A program made the translations under genes and the position numbers. A stretch of 42,114 nt of DNA, taken from NCBI GenBank assembly GCA_937884385.1, contig CALGCW010000122.1:1-42114 (forward strand), in the 5' to 3' direction. The DNA comes from an uncultured Clostridia bacterium (GTDB lineage: Bacteria; Bacillota; Clostridia; Oscillospirales; CAG-272). Of this stretch, positions 16,102 to 23,909 are shown piece by piece (within the stretch, counting starts at the first letter, position 1; each line of letters starts with the position of its first letter). Below the pieces are notes generated by a model, which saw only the letters and a list, made by a program, of their open reading frames with translations, searched no databases and was not told the DNA's origin.

Positions 16102-17706
16102 ATGAAAACTACAATAAAAACAATAATTTGCGAGGGAGTTTTTCTCACAATTATGTTGTTAACACTAACCTCGTGTGATAAGATTTTTAATTCTTCAACC
16201 ACAACTACCGATTCAGAACACGAGCATGTGTATAGCGAGATGGAGGTTAAGTATAACACTTGCACTGAGGATGGATATTTGTCATTTGTCTGCGATTGCG
16301 GTGATAGAAATATTGATACTTATTATTATGCCTCAGGACATAGCTTTGGCGAATGGGAAGTAATTAAGAGCCCAACGGAAAATGAGGAAGGCTTGTGGGA
16401 GAGATACTGCGAGAGCTGCGGTGAAAAAGAGAGTAAAACTATACCTGCTCAAGCTCCTGCGTCTGAGGGACTTGAATTTGAGAGTTTCTGGCATCCGAAT
16501 AAGGGCGTGTGGTACACCGTTATTGGAATAGGCACTTGTACCGACGAGGATCTTGTGATTCCTGCTACATACGACGGTTGCCCTGTGGTAAGTGTTTACG
16601 GTTTGGAAAATTGCACGTGGATTAAGAGCATTACTATTCAAGAAGGGGTGGAAGGTATTGGTGCAAATGCCTTCAAAGGATGTACCTCTCTTGTGAGTAT
16701 TGATATTCCAAGCAGTGTGAATTCGATCGGATATTCTGCATTCGGTGATTGCTCTTCTCTTGAGAGTATCGAATTTCCCAATGGTATTACGGTTATTCAG
16801 TGGGGTATGTTTTCAAACTGCACATCATTGAAAAACATAATAATTCCCGAAACTGTGACGACTATCGAAAGAAACGCTTTTCAAAAATGCACCACACTTG
16901 AAAGTATAGTCATACCTGATTCTGTAACTGTGATTGAAGATTATTCTTTCTCTAACTGCTCCTCACTTAAAAATATTACTTTGAGCAAAAATCTAACTGA
17001 AATGAACTTTTATTTGTTCTCCGGTTGTACCTCGCTTGAAAGTATAGAAATTCCGGACTCAGTTGCGATTTTTAAAAACAGTGCTTTTTCGGGATGCACA
17101 TCGCTTAAGAACATAGTGTTTGGCAGTGGATTGATTACTATTGAACAGTCCGTATTTAGTAAATGCTCCTCTCTTGTGAGCATTGATATACCCAATGGCG
17201 TGACGGAAATTGGCTCAGGCGCTTTTGGTTATTGCAATTTGTTGCAAAGTGTGACTATTCCGGATAGTATTGTTAGTATAGACAACGCTGCTTTCCGTAA
17301 CTGTAATGCTCTTGAAAGCATAACTGTATCTGAAGGCAACAATAGTTATAAATCCATTGATGGAATCCTTTATACAAAAGACGGAAAAACTCTTATTTTA
17401 TCTCCTAAAGGTAACAAGAATACCTCTGTTGTGCTTCCGGAAGGACTTGAAGTTATAAATGCTTCTTCCTTTGATGAAAATAAAAAGCTTGAAAGCATTG
17501 AAATTCCCAACACAGTAAAAAATATAAAAATGTATGCATTTCGCCTGTGTGAATCATTGAGAACAATAATTTTTAACGGAACTATTGAACAGTGGCAGGG
17601 TATTACAAAGGAATCAGGTTGGGACAACGGTTTAAGCAAATATACGATTTATTGTACTAACGGTACTATTTCTTGGCTTGGTGAGGTTACATATTACGAA
17701 AACTAA
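16102..17706 (+). CDS. BspA-type LRR lipoprotein with Cys-rich module, 534 aa
   Basis: Lipobox LTSC (Cys25) and a short Thr stalk are followed by two small Cys modules (FVCDCGD and RYCESCGEK, about residues 50-115), common in clostridial surface proteins. A BspA header (VIGIGTCTDEDLVIPATYDG) and about 15 LRR_5 repeats follow, with the usual island around residue 415 (NSYKSIDGILYTKDGKTLI) and the INGTIEQW-type end module. It is third in the sigma operon and resembles 9972-10973 and 12369-13787, so the arms of the locus probably arose by duplication. Confidence 0.85.
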   Translation: MKTTIKTIICEGVFLTIMLLTLTSCDKIFNSSTTTTDSEHEHVYSEMEVKYNTCTEDGYLSFVCDCGDRNIDTYYYASGHSFGEWEVIKSPTENEEGLWERYCESCGEKESKTIPAQAPASEGLEFESFWHPNKGVWYTVIGIGTCTDEDLVIPATYDGCPVVSVYGLENCTWIKSITIQEGVEGIGANAFKGCTSLVSIDIPSSVNSIGYSAFGDCSSLESIEFPNGITVIQWGMFSNCTSLKNIIIPETVTTIERNAFQKCTTLESIVIPDSVTVIEDYSFSNCSSLKNITLSKNLTEMNFYLFSGCTSLESIEIPDSVAIFKNSAFSGCTSLKNIVFGSGLITIEQSVFSKCSSLVSIDIPNGVTEIGSGAFGYCNLLQSVTIPDSIVSIDNAAFRNCNALESITVSEGNNSYKSIDGILYTKDGKTLILSPKGNKNTSVVLPEGLEVINASSFDENKKLESIEIPNTVKNIKMYAFRLCESLRTIIFNGTIEQWQGITKESGWDNGLSKYTIYCTNGTISWLGEVTYYEN

Positions 17707-17724
17707 TTTGAAAGGAAGCACGAT

Positions 17725-18342
17725 ATGAAAAATATACTCTCCATTATATTGTCTATTTTAATTTTGGTTTTAGCATTGCAATTTGTATCGTGTGACGATG
17801 CAGGCAGCGATTCTACAACTACTACCACAACAAGCACGACAACTGTTACCACTACTACGTCGAATAATGCTACATCTGATGATAGCAGTTCTTCAAGCTA
17901 TGATAAAAATTGGAACAGATTTCAGGATTTTGTTGTGGACAATCCTTACGATATATGGCTTGAAGCCGAGCTTGGTGAAGGGATGGAAATGCCGTGGTAT
18001 ATTTATTCCGATTATATCAAGTTTTGGATTGCGGAATATGAATCCACGCTTGAATATGCAAAGGATTTCTTTTATGATGAAGAATATTATCTTTCTTGGA
18101 AAGCCGATAATGAAGCGTGGCTTGAATTGACACGTGAGCTTTACAGGAAAGAAGTAAGTAATTTTGATGCACAAATGGAGCGACTTGAAATTACCATTCC
18201 GTACAGCAAGCTGATTCGTCAAAAGGTGATTGATACAAAATATTTTTTGTATCAGTTAGAGATCAACGAAAAGATAATGTCGGGTGATTTTAGCGATGAA
18301 TACGTTGCTTTGAAATGGAAAGGCATTGAAACCGATAATTGA
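17725..18342 (+). CDS. Lipoprotein with poly-Thr stalk, 205 aa
   Basis: Lipobox FVSC (Cys23) is followed by a 20-residue Thr stalk and a Ser run. A helical, Trp- and Glu-rich domain of about 140 residues comes next (KFWIAEYESTLEYAKDFFYDE and later KLIRQKVIDTKYFLYQLE). No domain family is recognised. The gene has GAAAGGAAG upstream of the start and lies 18 bases after the LRR gene. Confidence 0.7.
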   Translation: MKNILSIILSILILVLALQFVSCDDAGSDSTTTTTTSTTTVTTTTSNNATSDDSSSSSYDKNWNRFQDFVVDNPYDIWLEAELGEGMEMPWYIYSDYIKFWIAEYESTLEYAKDFFYDEEYYLSWKADNEAWLELTRELYRKEVSNFDAQMERLEITIPYSKLIRQKVIDTKYFLYQLEINEKIMSGDFSDEYVALKWKGIETDN

Positions 18343-18354
18343 GAGGGGAGAAAT

Positions 18355-19560
18355 ATGAAAAAGGTATTAGCAATAATTATTTTACTTTGCACACTCTGTC
18401 TTTCAAGCTGTATGCCAATGAGAGTAACAGGTATTGAAAATTACGGGAAATATGCCATTTGCGTTGGTGATTGGGAAACTGACTTTTTTCCTGAAATTGA
18501 TAAAAATATAATGAGCAACTTTAAGTATTCTTATAATGCTTGGTGTGCTTGGGATTGTGCTCACGAAATATATCTCGAATTTACCATTGAAGACGAGGAG
18601 GAGTTTAGCAAATTTATAAATGACACTAAAATCAAGGTTTTTCAAAAATATGAAGAGGCGATAGTTCAAAAATTCAGATTTGATGAAAGCTATACCGAGG
18701 TTGTTATTGAAGATAATATATACGCTGCGCCCCCTGCAACAATTAATAAAGCATACGTAAGAAAATTTATGTATAATGAAGATACAAACTCTCTTATATT
18801 TGTTAATTTATACGTTATAGATAATTGGGGATGTAAAAACTCGGAATATATGAAAAGGTTTAACATTGAACCTAAGACCGTAACTCAATCCGAGAATATT
18901 TGCTATTATTTGTCTGAGTATAGAAAGCCCAACGAAGTGATTTTTCTTGTAAGTAGTCAATACGTAAAGAGTGATTTTGCTTGTTTTAATCTTGAAAATG
19001 ACTCTTCTTTAGATTATAGAATTATAAGCTGTGAGGACAAAATATTATATTACAATTTTGATGAGTTTGTAGATGGAAAATATCAAGTGTACTCCGTTGA
19101 TTATTACGGAAATAATAAAGAATTTTGTTTTAAAACGCCATATCATATAGTTGGTACATTTAAGGATTTTTATTTGGTGTATGAGAACAATGAGTATTTC
19201 TTATTGGACAGAGAAACAATATCACCCGTGGATGAATTGTTTGAGAATCACATTTTGTCCAAACGCATTGAAAACGATAATATCTATATAAAAATACTTG
19301 GAAATCCAAACGAATTTGTGATTAATAGAGAATTGCTAATTAATAAATCCAATATAGGTGATTTTTTAAAGAAATATAACTTTAATATCAATGTTTCAAA
19401 AGCAGAAGATAATATTATTTTTATAGAATGTACAGTAAAGAACAAACTTTATGATAAAGCATTTTTATTGTTTGAATACGATGTGAATAATGATAGCATT
19501 ACCTTTATTGATTGCTGTACGTACGGTATGGACGGGATAGAGTATTTCTTTGTTAAGTAG
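18355..19560 (+). CDS. Lipoprotein, 401 aa, unknown function
   Basis: Lipobox LSSC (Cys19) is clear. The mature protein is Tyr-, Asn- and Glu-rich, almost wholly beta by composition. A second half of repeating short strands (YRIISCEDKILYYNFDEF, YHIVGTFKDFYLVYENN) suggests a beta-propeller-like array of loose repeats. No motif is assigned. The start has GAGAGGGGAG eight bases upstream and lies 12 bases after the previous stop. Its length equals that of the lipoprotein at 8748-9953 but the sequences do not align by eye. Confidence 0.7.
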   Translation: MKKVLAIIILLCTLCLSSCMPMRVTGIENYGKYAICVGDWETDFFPEIDKNIMSNFKYSYNAWCAWDCAHEIYLEFTIEDEEEFSKFINDTKIKVFQKYEEAIVQKFRFDESYTEVVIEDNIYAAPPATINKAYVRKFMYNEDTNSLIFVNLYVIDNWGCKNSEYMKRFNIEPKTVTQSENICYYLSEYRKPNEVIFLVSSQYVKSDFACFNLENDSSLDYRIISCEDKILYYNFDEFVDGKYQVYSVDYYGNNKEFCFKTPYHIVGTFKDFYLVYENNEYFLLDRETISPVDELFENHILSKRIENDNIYIKILGNPNEFVINRELLINKSNIGDFLKKYNFNINVSKAEDNIIFIECTVKNKLYDKAFLLFEYDVNNDSITFIDCCTYGMDGIEYFFVK

Positions 19561-19572
19561 GTGGTGATTGCA

Positions 19573-19965
19573 ATGAGTTATCAAGACGATTTCAAAAACG
19601 GATTTGACAATACATATGAAACTGTAAAAAGAAAATATTCAGATGCTAAATATCCTTGCTACGGCGGGAGATATTACTGGGTTTTGTATATGCGACGTTT
19701 TCAAAGTGCATATTTTTACTTAACTTCAAGCAGCTTGATTTACACCTCGAATTGTGTTGATGTTGTTGAGATCCCCTTTAGTAGTATTAAGAAAATATCT
19801 ATTAAACAGGGAAAAATATTTACATCATCATATACTGTTCGCATTGTTGCTTATAAAAAATATCATTTTGTAATCAATAGTATAAAAGATTTTTCCACCG
19901 ATCTAACCGGCGACGGCGCAACCAATGTTAAGAGCTTTATTGATACGCTCTCTACAATTAATTAG
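19573..19965 (+). CDS. PH/GRAM-like small protein, 130 aa
   Basis: This soluble protein has a helical start and a beta-rich core (YFYLTSSSLIYTSNC, VVEIPFSSIKKISIKQGK, TVRIVAYKKYHFVINS) with an ending helix. The pattern is that of bacterial PH or GRAM domains. No signal peptide or membrane helix is present. An upstream GTG at 19561 would place the start on the ribosome site itself, so the ATG at 19573, with TAGGTGGTG in front, is chosen. It sits between two lipoprotein genes and could be the cytoplasmic member of the set. Confidence 0.55.
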   Translation: MSYQDDFKNGFDNTYETVKRKYSDAKYPCYGGRYYWVLYMRRFQSAYFYLTSSSLIYTSNCVDVVEIPFSSIKKISIKQGKIFTSSYTVRIVAYKKYHFVINSIKDFSTDLTGDGATNVKSFIDTLSTIN

Positions 19966-19973
19966 GAGGTAAT

Positions 19974-20774
19974 ATGAAAAAAATTAGTTTAATACTTGTT
20001 TTATCGTTAATTATCTGCTTATTTGCTTCTTGTGATTTTAGACCAAACCTATCACAACAGTTAATTTCCGCAATAAAAAATGACGATTTTGATACATTTG
20101 AAAAATTGCTTGCGCAAAATCCTAACCTTGATGCAAACCCGTATATTTTTAATTTGGATCGGGTAAATATGCCTCCGTTACACGCAGCCTGTTTTGAAGG
20201 AAAAATTGAATTTGTACGTAGACTTATTGAAGCAGGCGCAGATGTTAATAGTATCGATCGCTCTTTAAAAACCACTCCACTCATGGTGGCTTTGACATAT
20301 GCCTATAAAAACGGATATGAGATCGCAGAATTTTTAATCGAATCGGGAGCTGATGTGAATATTGTCGCACGCAGCGAGACTGCACTTAATAAGGTTTTTG
20401 TTATCGGTTTAGCTGATGAACAAGAAGCATATGATTTTGCCATGTTCTTAATTGAAAGGGGAGCGAGAATTGATGTTGGAGGGTACGGGAACGTTATATT
20501 CAGCGCCGTATCAGGCAACAATTTGTTAATGATAGAATATCTGCTCAAAGAAAGAAATGTAGATATTAATTTTCAAAACAATAACCAAGGTTATACTCCG
20601 TTGATTTTTGCGGTTCTTTGCAATAAACCTGAGGTAGTGGAATATTTAATTAATAATGGCGCAGATATATCAAAAACCGATGCTAACGGTCGAACTGCTC
20701 TTGATATAGCTAAAGAAAATAATTATACGGAAATTATTGAACTTTTGAATAATTACGGATACCCGCAAACTTAG
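19974..20774 (+). CDS. Ankyrin-repeat lipoprotein, 266 aa
   Basis: Lipobox LFASC (Cys20) is followed by about six ankyrin repeats, including the typical PPLHAACFEGKIEFVRRLIEAGADVN, TPLMVALTYAYKNG and TPLIFAVLCNKPEVVEYLINNGAD. Ankyrin repeats bind proteins. The lipid anchor puts this one outside. It is the last gene of the sigma operon: AGGAGG precedes the ATG and a terminator overlaps its stop codon. Confidence 0.9.
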   Translation: MKKISLILVLSLIICLFASCDFRPNLSQQLISAIKNDDFDTFEKLLAQNPNLDANPYIFNLDRVNMPPLHAACFEGKIEFVRRLIEAGADVNSIDRSLKTTPLMVALTYAYKNGYEIAEFLIESGADVNIVARSETALNKVFVIGLADEQEAYDFAMFLIERGARIDVGGYGNVIFSAVSGNNLLMIEYLLKERNVDINFQNNNQGYTPLIFAVLCNKPEVVEYLINNGADISKTDANGRTALDIAKENNYTEIIELLNNYGYPQT

Positions 20775-20797
20775 TGGGTATCCCGATTATTTTATTA
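20757..20797 (+). terminator. Terminator of the sigma operon
   Basis: GGATACCC and GGGTATCC pair across an 11-base loop that contains the ankyrin gene stop codon, followed by the T-rich GATTATTTTATT. Confidence 0.6.
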
Positions 20798-20812
20798 GGA
20801 TGTATTAACGTG

Positions 20813-20841
20813 TTGAATATAGTTGAAAATTGTGATATAAT
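20813..20841 (+). promoter_or_regulatory. Promoter of the DUF2971 gene
   Basis: TTGAAT (20813-20818) and TATAAT (20836-20841) are separated by 17 bases. The start codon follows about 50 bases downstream with AAAGGGGGAG in front. Confidence 0.7.
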
Positions 20842-20894
20842 AAGACAACGATAACAGTGGAAGAACTAAAACAATTAGAAAGGGGGAGATATAG

Positions 20895-22151
20895 ATGACA
20901 ATTGGAATATCAGACCGAAACGAATTTCTTAAATATATAATTGATAAATCTTGCACAGAAAACAATGATGCACTTTTGCAGCAAGAATTGTATGATTTCT
21001 TTATGAAATGCACTGGCGGTAAAGTGTATAAATATCGTTATTTTGATAAGAAAAAGTATGCGATTTCCAACGTGAAAACAGGCACGTTATATTGTTCATC
21101 TCCGTCGGTTTTTAACGATCCCTTTGATTGCAAAATTGGGTTGGATATTCAATCTTTGTTGGTGGCGCAAAGCGGGTTAGAAGATGAGTCGATTTCACAA
21201 TTGGTGCAAAATGTCATATCGGTTTATACGGAGCAAGCAAATCTTGATGAATACACACCACAAGAACAAGCTGCAATTACACAATGTTTGCAAAGTGATG
21301 CAGTAAAAGATTTGTTGAGCAATGCCGATAGTTTCTCGACAGAACAAGATTTAATTGAACATATTTTAAGCGATCCAGATGTTATAATAGACATATTAAT
21401 ATGTGCAATAACCGATCCTAAATTAGCCAAGGCATTGGATATGAGTCGCCAATCTACTACAAATATGATAACAAGTGTTGCCACTAACAATATGGAAGAT
21501 ATCAGTGCTGATATGTCCTTAGTTGAAATGGCAAGACTTACCGGACACACGGTGGATGCAGATGAGATTTCGATGGTATCAGTGTTAAGTGATCAATTCA
21601 ATCCCGAGAAGCACGAAGATGTTGTTAAAATGCAAACTACATACCAAAAGCTTGAAAAAGAATTGGAAGAAAGAATCAGCAAGCTATTCTTGGTTGGGTG
21701 CTTGGCAGATGATTATAAAAACAGGTTAATGTGGTCGCACTATGGCGACAGCCATAAAGGTTTTTGTATTGAATATGATTATACCGGATTTGACCGCATG
21801 GATATAGTGCCTTTTCCAGTAGCATATACACATGAGCGTGTTAAAATACCATGGAAGGCAGCGATTACAAAAGATCCTGAGGATATAGCGAATGCGACAA
21901 AAGTATTTATGCAGGCTTTATTAACCAAGGACGAAGCTTGGTCTTACGAGCGAGAATGGCGAATTTTAATACACAAAAAAGATAACGCGAATTTAAAAAT
22001 GCCACCTATATCATGTATTTATATTGGCGCTTTGTGTAAAGAAAAACACAAAAAGGAATTAGTAAAAATTGCACGAAAATTTAAAATCCCTGTCAAACAA
22101 ATGATGATTGATAGGGGGGAGTATGATCTACATGTTATAGATGTTATGTAA
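20895..22151 (+). CDS. DUF2971 domain protein, 418 aa
   Basis: A DUF2971 domain starts at about residue 45 (KYRYFDKKKYAISNVKTGTL, then SSPSVFNDPFDC). It resumes after a helical insertion with the hallmark RLMWSHYGDSHKGFCIEYD near residue 277 and EAWSYEREWRIL near 355. The roughly 170-residue helical insertion between these two parts is longer than in short family members. The family has no established biochemical function. It recurs in phage-defence and mobile contexts. The gene is followed after 72 bases by a HEPN-type protein and then a serine recombinase, so it is part of a mobile accessory module. Confidence 0.8.
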   Translation: MTIGISDRNEFLKYIIDKSCTENNDALLQQELYDFFMKCTGGKVYKYRYFDKKKYAISNVKTGTLYCSSPSVFNDPFDCKIGLDIQSLLVAQSGLEDESISQLVQNVISVYTEQANLDEYTPQEQAAITQCLQSDAVKDLLSNADSFSTEQDLIEHILSDPDVIIDILICAITDPKLAKALDMSRQSTTNMITSVATNNMEDISADMSLVEMARLTGHTVDADEISMVSVLSDQFNPEKHEDVVKMQTTYQKLEKELEERISKLFLVGCLADDYKNRLMWSHYGDSHKGFCIEYDYTGFDRMDIVPFPVAYTHERVKIPWKAAITKDPEDIANATKVFMQALLTKDEAWSYEREWRILIHKKDNANLKMPPISCIYIGALCKEKHKKELVKIARKFKIPVKQMMIDRGEYDLHVIDVM

Positions 22152-22223
22152 TGATGTATATAACGGTATAGATTAATTATTTATGTAAAAGATAATCCGG
22201 ATATAATATCAAAGGAGAAAATT

Positions 22224-23441
22224 ATGGCTTTATATGGTGAACAAAGGGTTGATATCGAAGCATTACAAAGATGGGTTAATACGTTGTCTATTGACAATAT
22301 TGATATAATTAATGTGGCAGATAAATCTTTTAAAGTGGAAGGATTAACCAAATCAGCATTGGAAACTCAACTTTGCACATTCAAACAATTAATTCAAAAT
22401 GCAATAGAACCAACTGACTTTGTTAAATCGTTATATAATCTTTCAACATTAGCCTTCCATGCTTTTTTTGAGGTAAAAAATGGTGCTATACGTGTCGCAA
22501 ATTATTATGAGTGCTTCTTGAAAGCAAGCAATTCATCTACTTACAAAAAAATAATTGAAGGATATGGACAGTTCATAAAAATAGGTGAAGTCAATATATA
22601 TGATGGTGATAATTTAATTGCATCTATAGGTCAAAAAAGTGATTTGATATGGCAAGTGTTTTTTGAATACTTTATTAACTATGAAGATGGAAACATTGTG
22701 CACACACATATGAATCACGAAGAATATTTAACACTGCAGCTTTACAACATTGAAAATAAGACACAAGAAGAAATAAATCATTTGATAACAGAAATATTAT
22801 TAAAAGTATCAGTAGAGTATGGCTTGGATTTTAAGGTAGTGGATTTGGATATAAACTATAAACTTGAAGGAAAGGCTACAGTTTACGATTTGCAATTTAA
22901 TAAGCTTGAATATGAATATATACCATCACTGTATTTCATCAATGGATTACGCTGTAGTAATGATAACAGATTAGCATTTTTAAGTTATTATCAAGTAATT
23001 GAATATTTCTTCGTTCGTTGTCAAAATTACGCTTTTTTAGATGAATATAGTAACTTGGTAGCACCTATAGATCATAATTCTCTCAGGAAAGTCCTTCAAA
23101 AATATAAGAATTCCATCACAGAGCGTGAATCTATAAAACTTGTTTTAACCAAGTCAATTGATGTTGACGACTTTAAAACCTGGATTTTATCAGACTCGGT
23201 ACTCAAAAATACATATTGTGATAATTCAATTTGTGATATTGATTTGTCAAAATCCAATGAAAAAATCATTGGTAAAATTGCAGAAAGAATATATTTGTTT
23301 AGATGTGCGATAGCACATGCCAAGGGAGATGTTGATGAATATATCGCCATCCCTTCTTTAAGCAATTCTGATATTACAAGTGAAATTCCTTTAGTAAAAT
23401 ATGTATCATTAGAAGTGTTGAAAAAATGTTCAGAGGTTTAA
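22224..23441 (+). CDS. HEPN-type (ApeA-like) protein, 405 aa
   Basis: The N-terminal 250 residues are unrecognised (mixed alpha/beta). The C-terminal 150 residues are helical with LSYYQVIEYFF (near 253) and a HEPN RNase signature Rx4H, RCAIAH, with Arg360 and His365. Both features match Apea-type HEPN proteins seen in abortive-infection defence. The start has AAAGGAG eight bases before ATG. Probably cotranscribed or coexpressed with the DUF2971 gene. An RNase activity is inferred from the motif only. Confidence 0.65.
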   Translation: MALYGEQRVDIEALQRWVNTLSIDNIDIINVADKSFKVEGLTKSALETQLCTFKQLIQNAIEPTDFVKSLYNLSTLAFHAFFEVKNGAIRVANYYECFLKASNSSTYKKIIEGYGQFIKIGEVNIYDGDNLIASIGQKSDLIWQVFFEYFINYEDGNIVHTHMNHEEYLTLQLYNIENKTQEEINHLITEILLKVSVEYGLDFKVVDLDINYKLEGKATVYDLQFNKLEYEYIPSLYFINGLRCSNDNRLAFLSYYQVIEYFFVRCQNYAFLDEYSNLVAPIDHNSLRKVLQKYKNSITERESIKLVLTKSIDVDDFKTWILSDSVLKNTYCDNSICDIDLSKSNEKIIGKIAERIYLFRCAIAHAKGDVDEYIAIPSLSNSDITSEIPLVKYVSLEVLKKCSEV

Positions 23442-23457
23442 AAGAATTCTTTCTTCG

Positions 23458-23643
23458 TTACATATAACTCTTATTTTGAGATGAGTTTTTAGAAGAATCA
23501 CCATCCTTTTCGGGTGGTGATTTCTTTTTGTTCTTTTGTTCTTCAATGATAATATCAAGAATACTTTTGCAAAACACATTAAATTCCGGCTTTGACATAT
23601 TCTTGATGTTTGGTTTTCCGTTGTTTATAATTTCGTGTTTCAT
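23458..23643 (-). CDS. Small charged protein beside the serine recombinase, 61 aa
   Basis: A helix of about 20 residues (NMSKPEFNVFCKSILDIII) is followed by a Lys/Ser/Asp tail. The helix matches the pattern of the 52-aa protein at 40702-40860 (KLSDQELTSLARVLLPICI), which also lies beside a recombinase. An AGGAGG site, a consensus promoter (23747-23774) and an operator (23675-23703) support expression. A role in excision or control of the recombinase is possible. The plus-strand terminator hairpin of the HEPN gene lies inside its 3' part. Confidence 0.6.
   Translation of the reverse strand: MKHEIINNGKPNIKNMSKPEFNVFCKSILDIIIEEQKNKKKSPPEKDGDSSKNSSQNKSYM
23496..23529 (+). terminator. Terminator of the HEPN gene, inside the opposing small gene
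   Basis: AATCACCATCC pairs with GGGTGGTGATT (one G-U pair, TTTTC loop), followed by TCTTTTTG. It lies 55 bases after the HEPN stop codon. Confidence 0.7.
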
Positions 23644-23674
23644 AAAAATCCTCCTTTTTTCTCAATTTTAACTT

Positions 23675-23703
23675 TTAACGTGTTCAAGATGTGAACAGGT
23701 TAG
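23675..23703 (-). promoter_or_regulatory. Inverted-repeat operator, second copy
   Basis: TTAACGTGTTC-N7-GAACAGGTTAG differs by two bases from the site at 6981-7009 and keeps the same 7-base centre. It lies between the promoter at 23747-23774 and the 61-aa gene, so it would act as a roadblock operator or a leader hairpin. Confidence 0.6.
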
Positions 23704-23746
23704 AAATTAAAATGAAAAACAAGAGAAAAATCTTTCTTCTCGGGGG

Positions 23747-23774
23747 ATTATATCAGAAATCGCCTGGCTGTCAA
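23747..23774 (-). promoter_or_regulatory. Consensus promoter for the 61-aa gene
   Basis: TTGACA (23769-23774) and TATAAT (23747-23752) on the minus strand with a 16-base spacer. The -35 box lies in the left arm of the long inverted repeat 23754-23862. Confidence 0.8.
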
Positions 23775-23862
23775 GGGTAAAAAATATCACTTAAATAACT
23801 AAAGAGAAATATTCTCACGCAATATTTTTTCCTCTTTCCTTGACAGACTGCACCGATTTCTG
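23754..23862. repeat. Long nested inverted repeat upstream of the serine recombinase
   Basis: Outer arms 23754-23776 and 23838-23862 share CAGAAATCG and CTGTCAAGG, separated by 5 or 7 differing bases. Inside them AAAAAATAT and ATATTTTTT form a second pair. The near-palindrome GAGAAATATTCTC (23804-23816) sits within two bases of the exact centre. Each outer arm carries TTGACA pointing outward. Candidate operator for divergent transcription, or recombination site of the recombinase. Confidence 0.65.
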
Positions 23863-23909
23863 ATTGCTCCGAGTTGTCGAAAGATAAATTTATGAAAAAG
23901 GAGTAAAAA

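Noticed and set aside
12369..17706. Regular DNA periodicity suggesting a CRISPR or satellite array
   Set aside because: The period of about 69 bases is the 23-residue LRR_5 protein repeat; there are no identical repeats with unique spacers.
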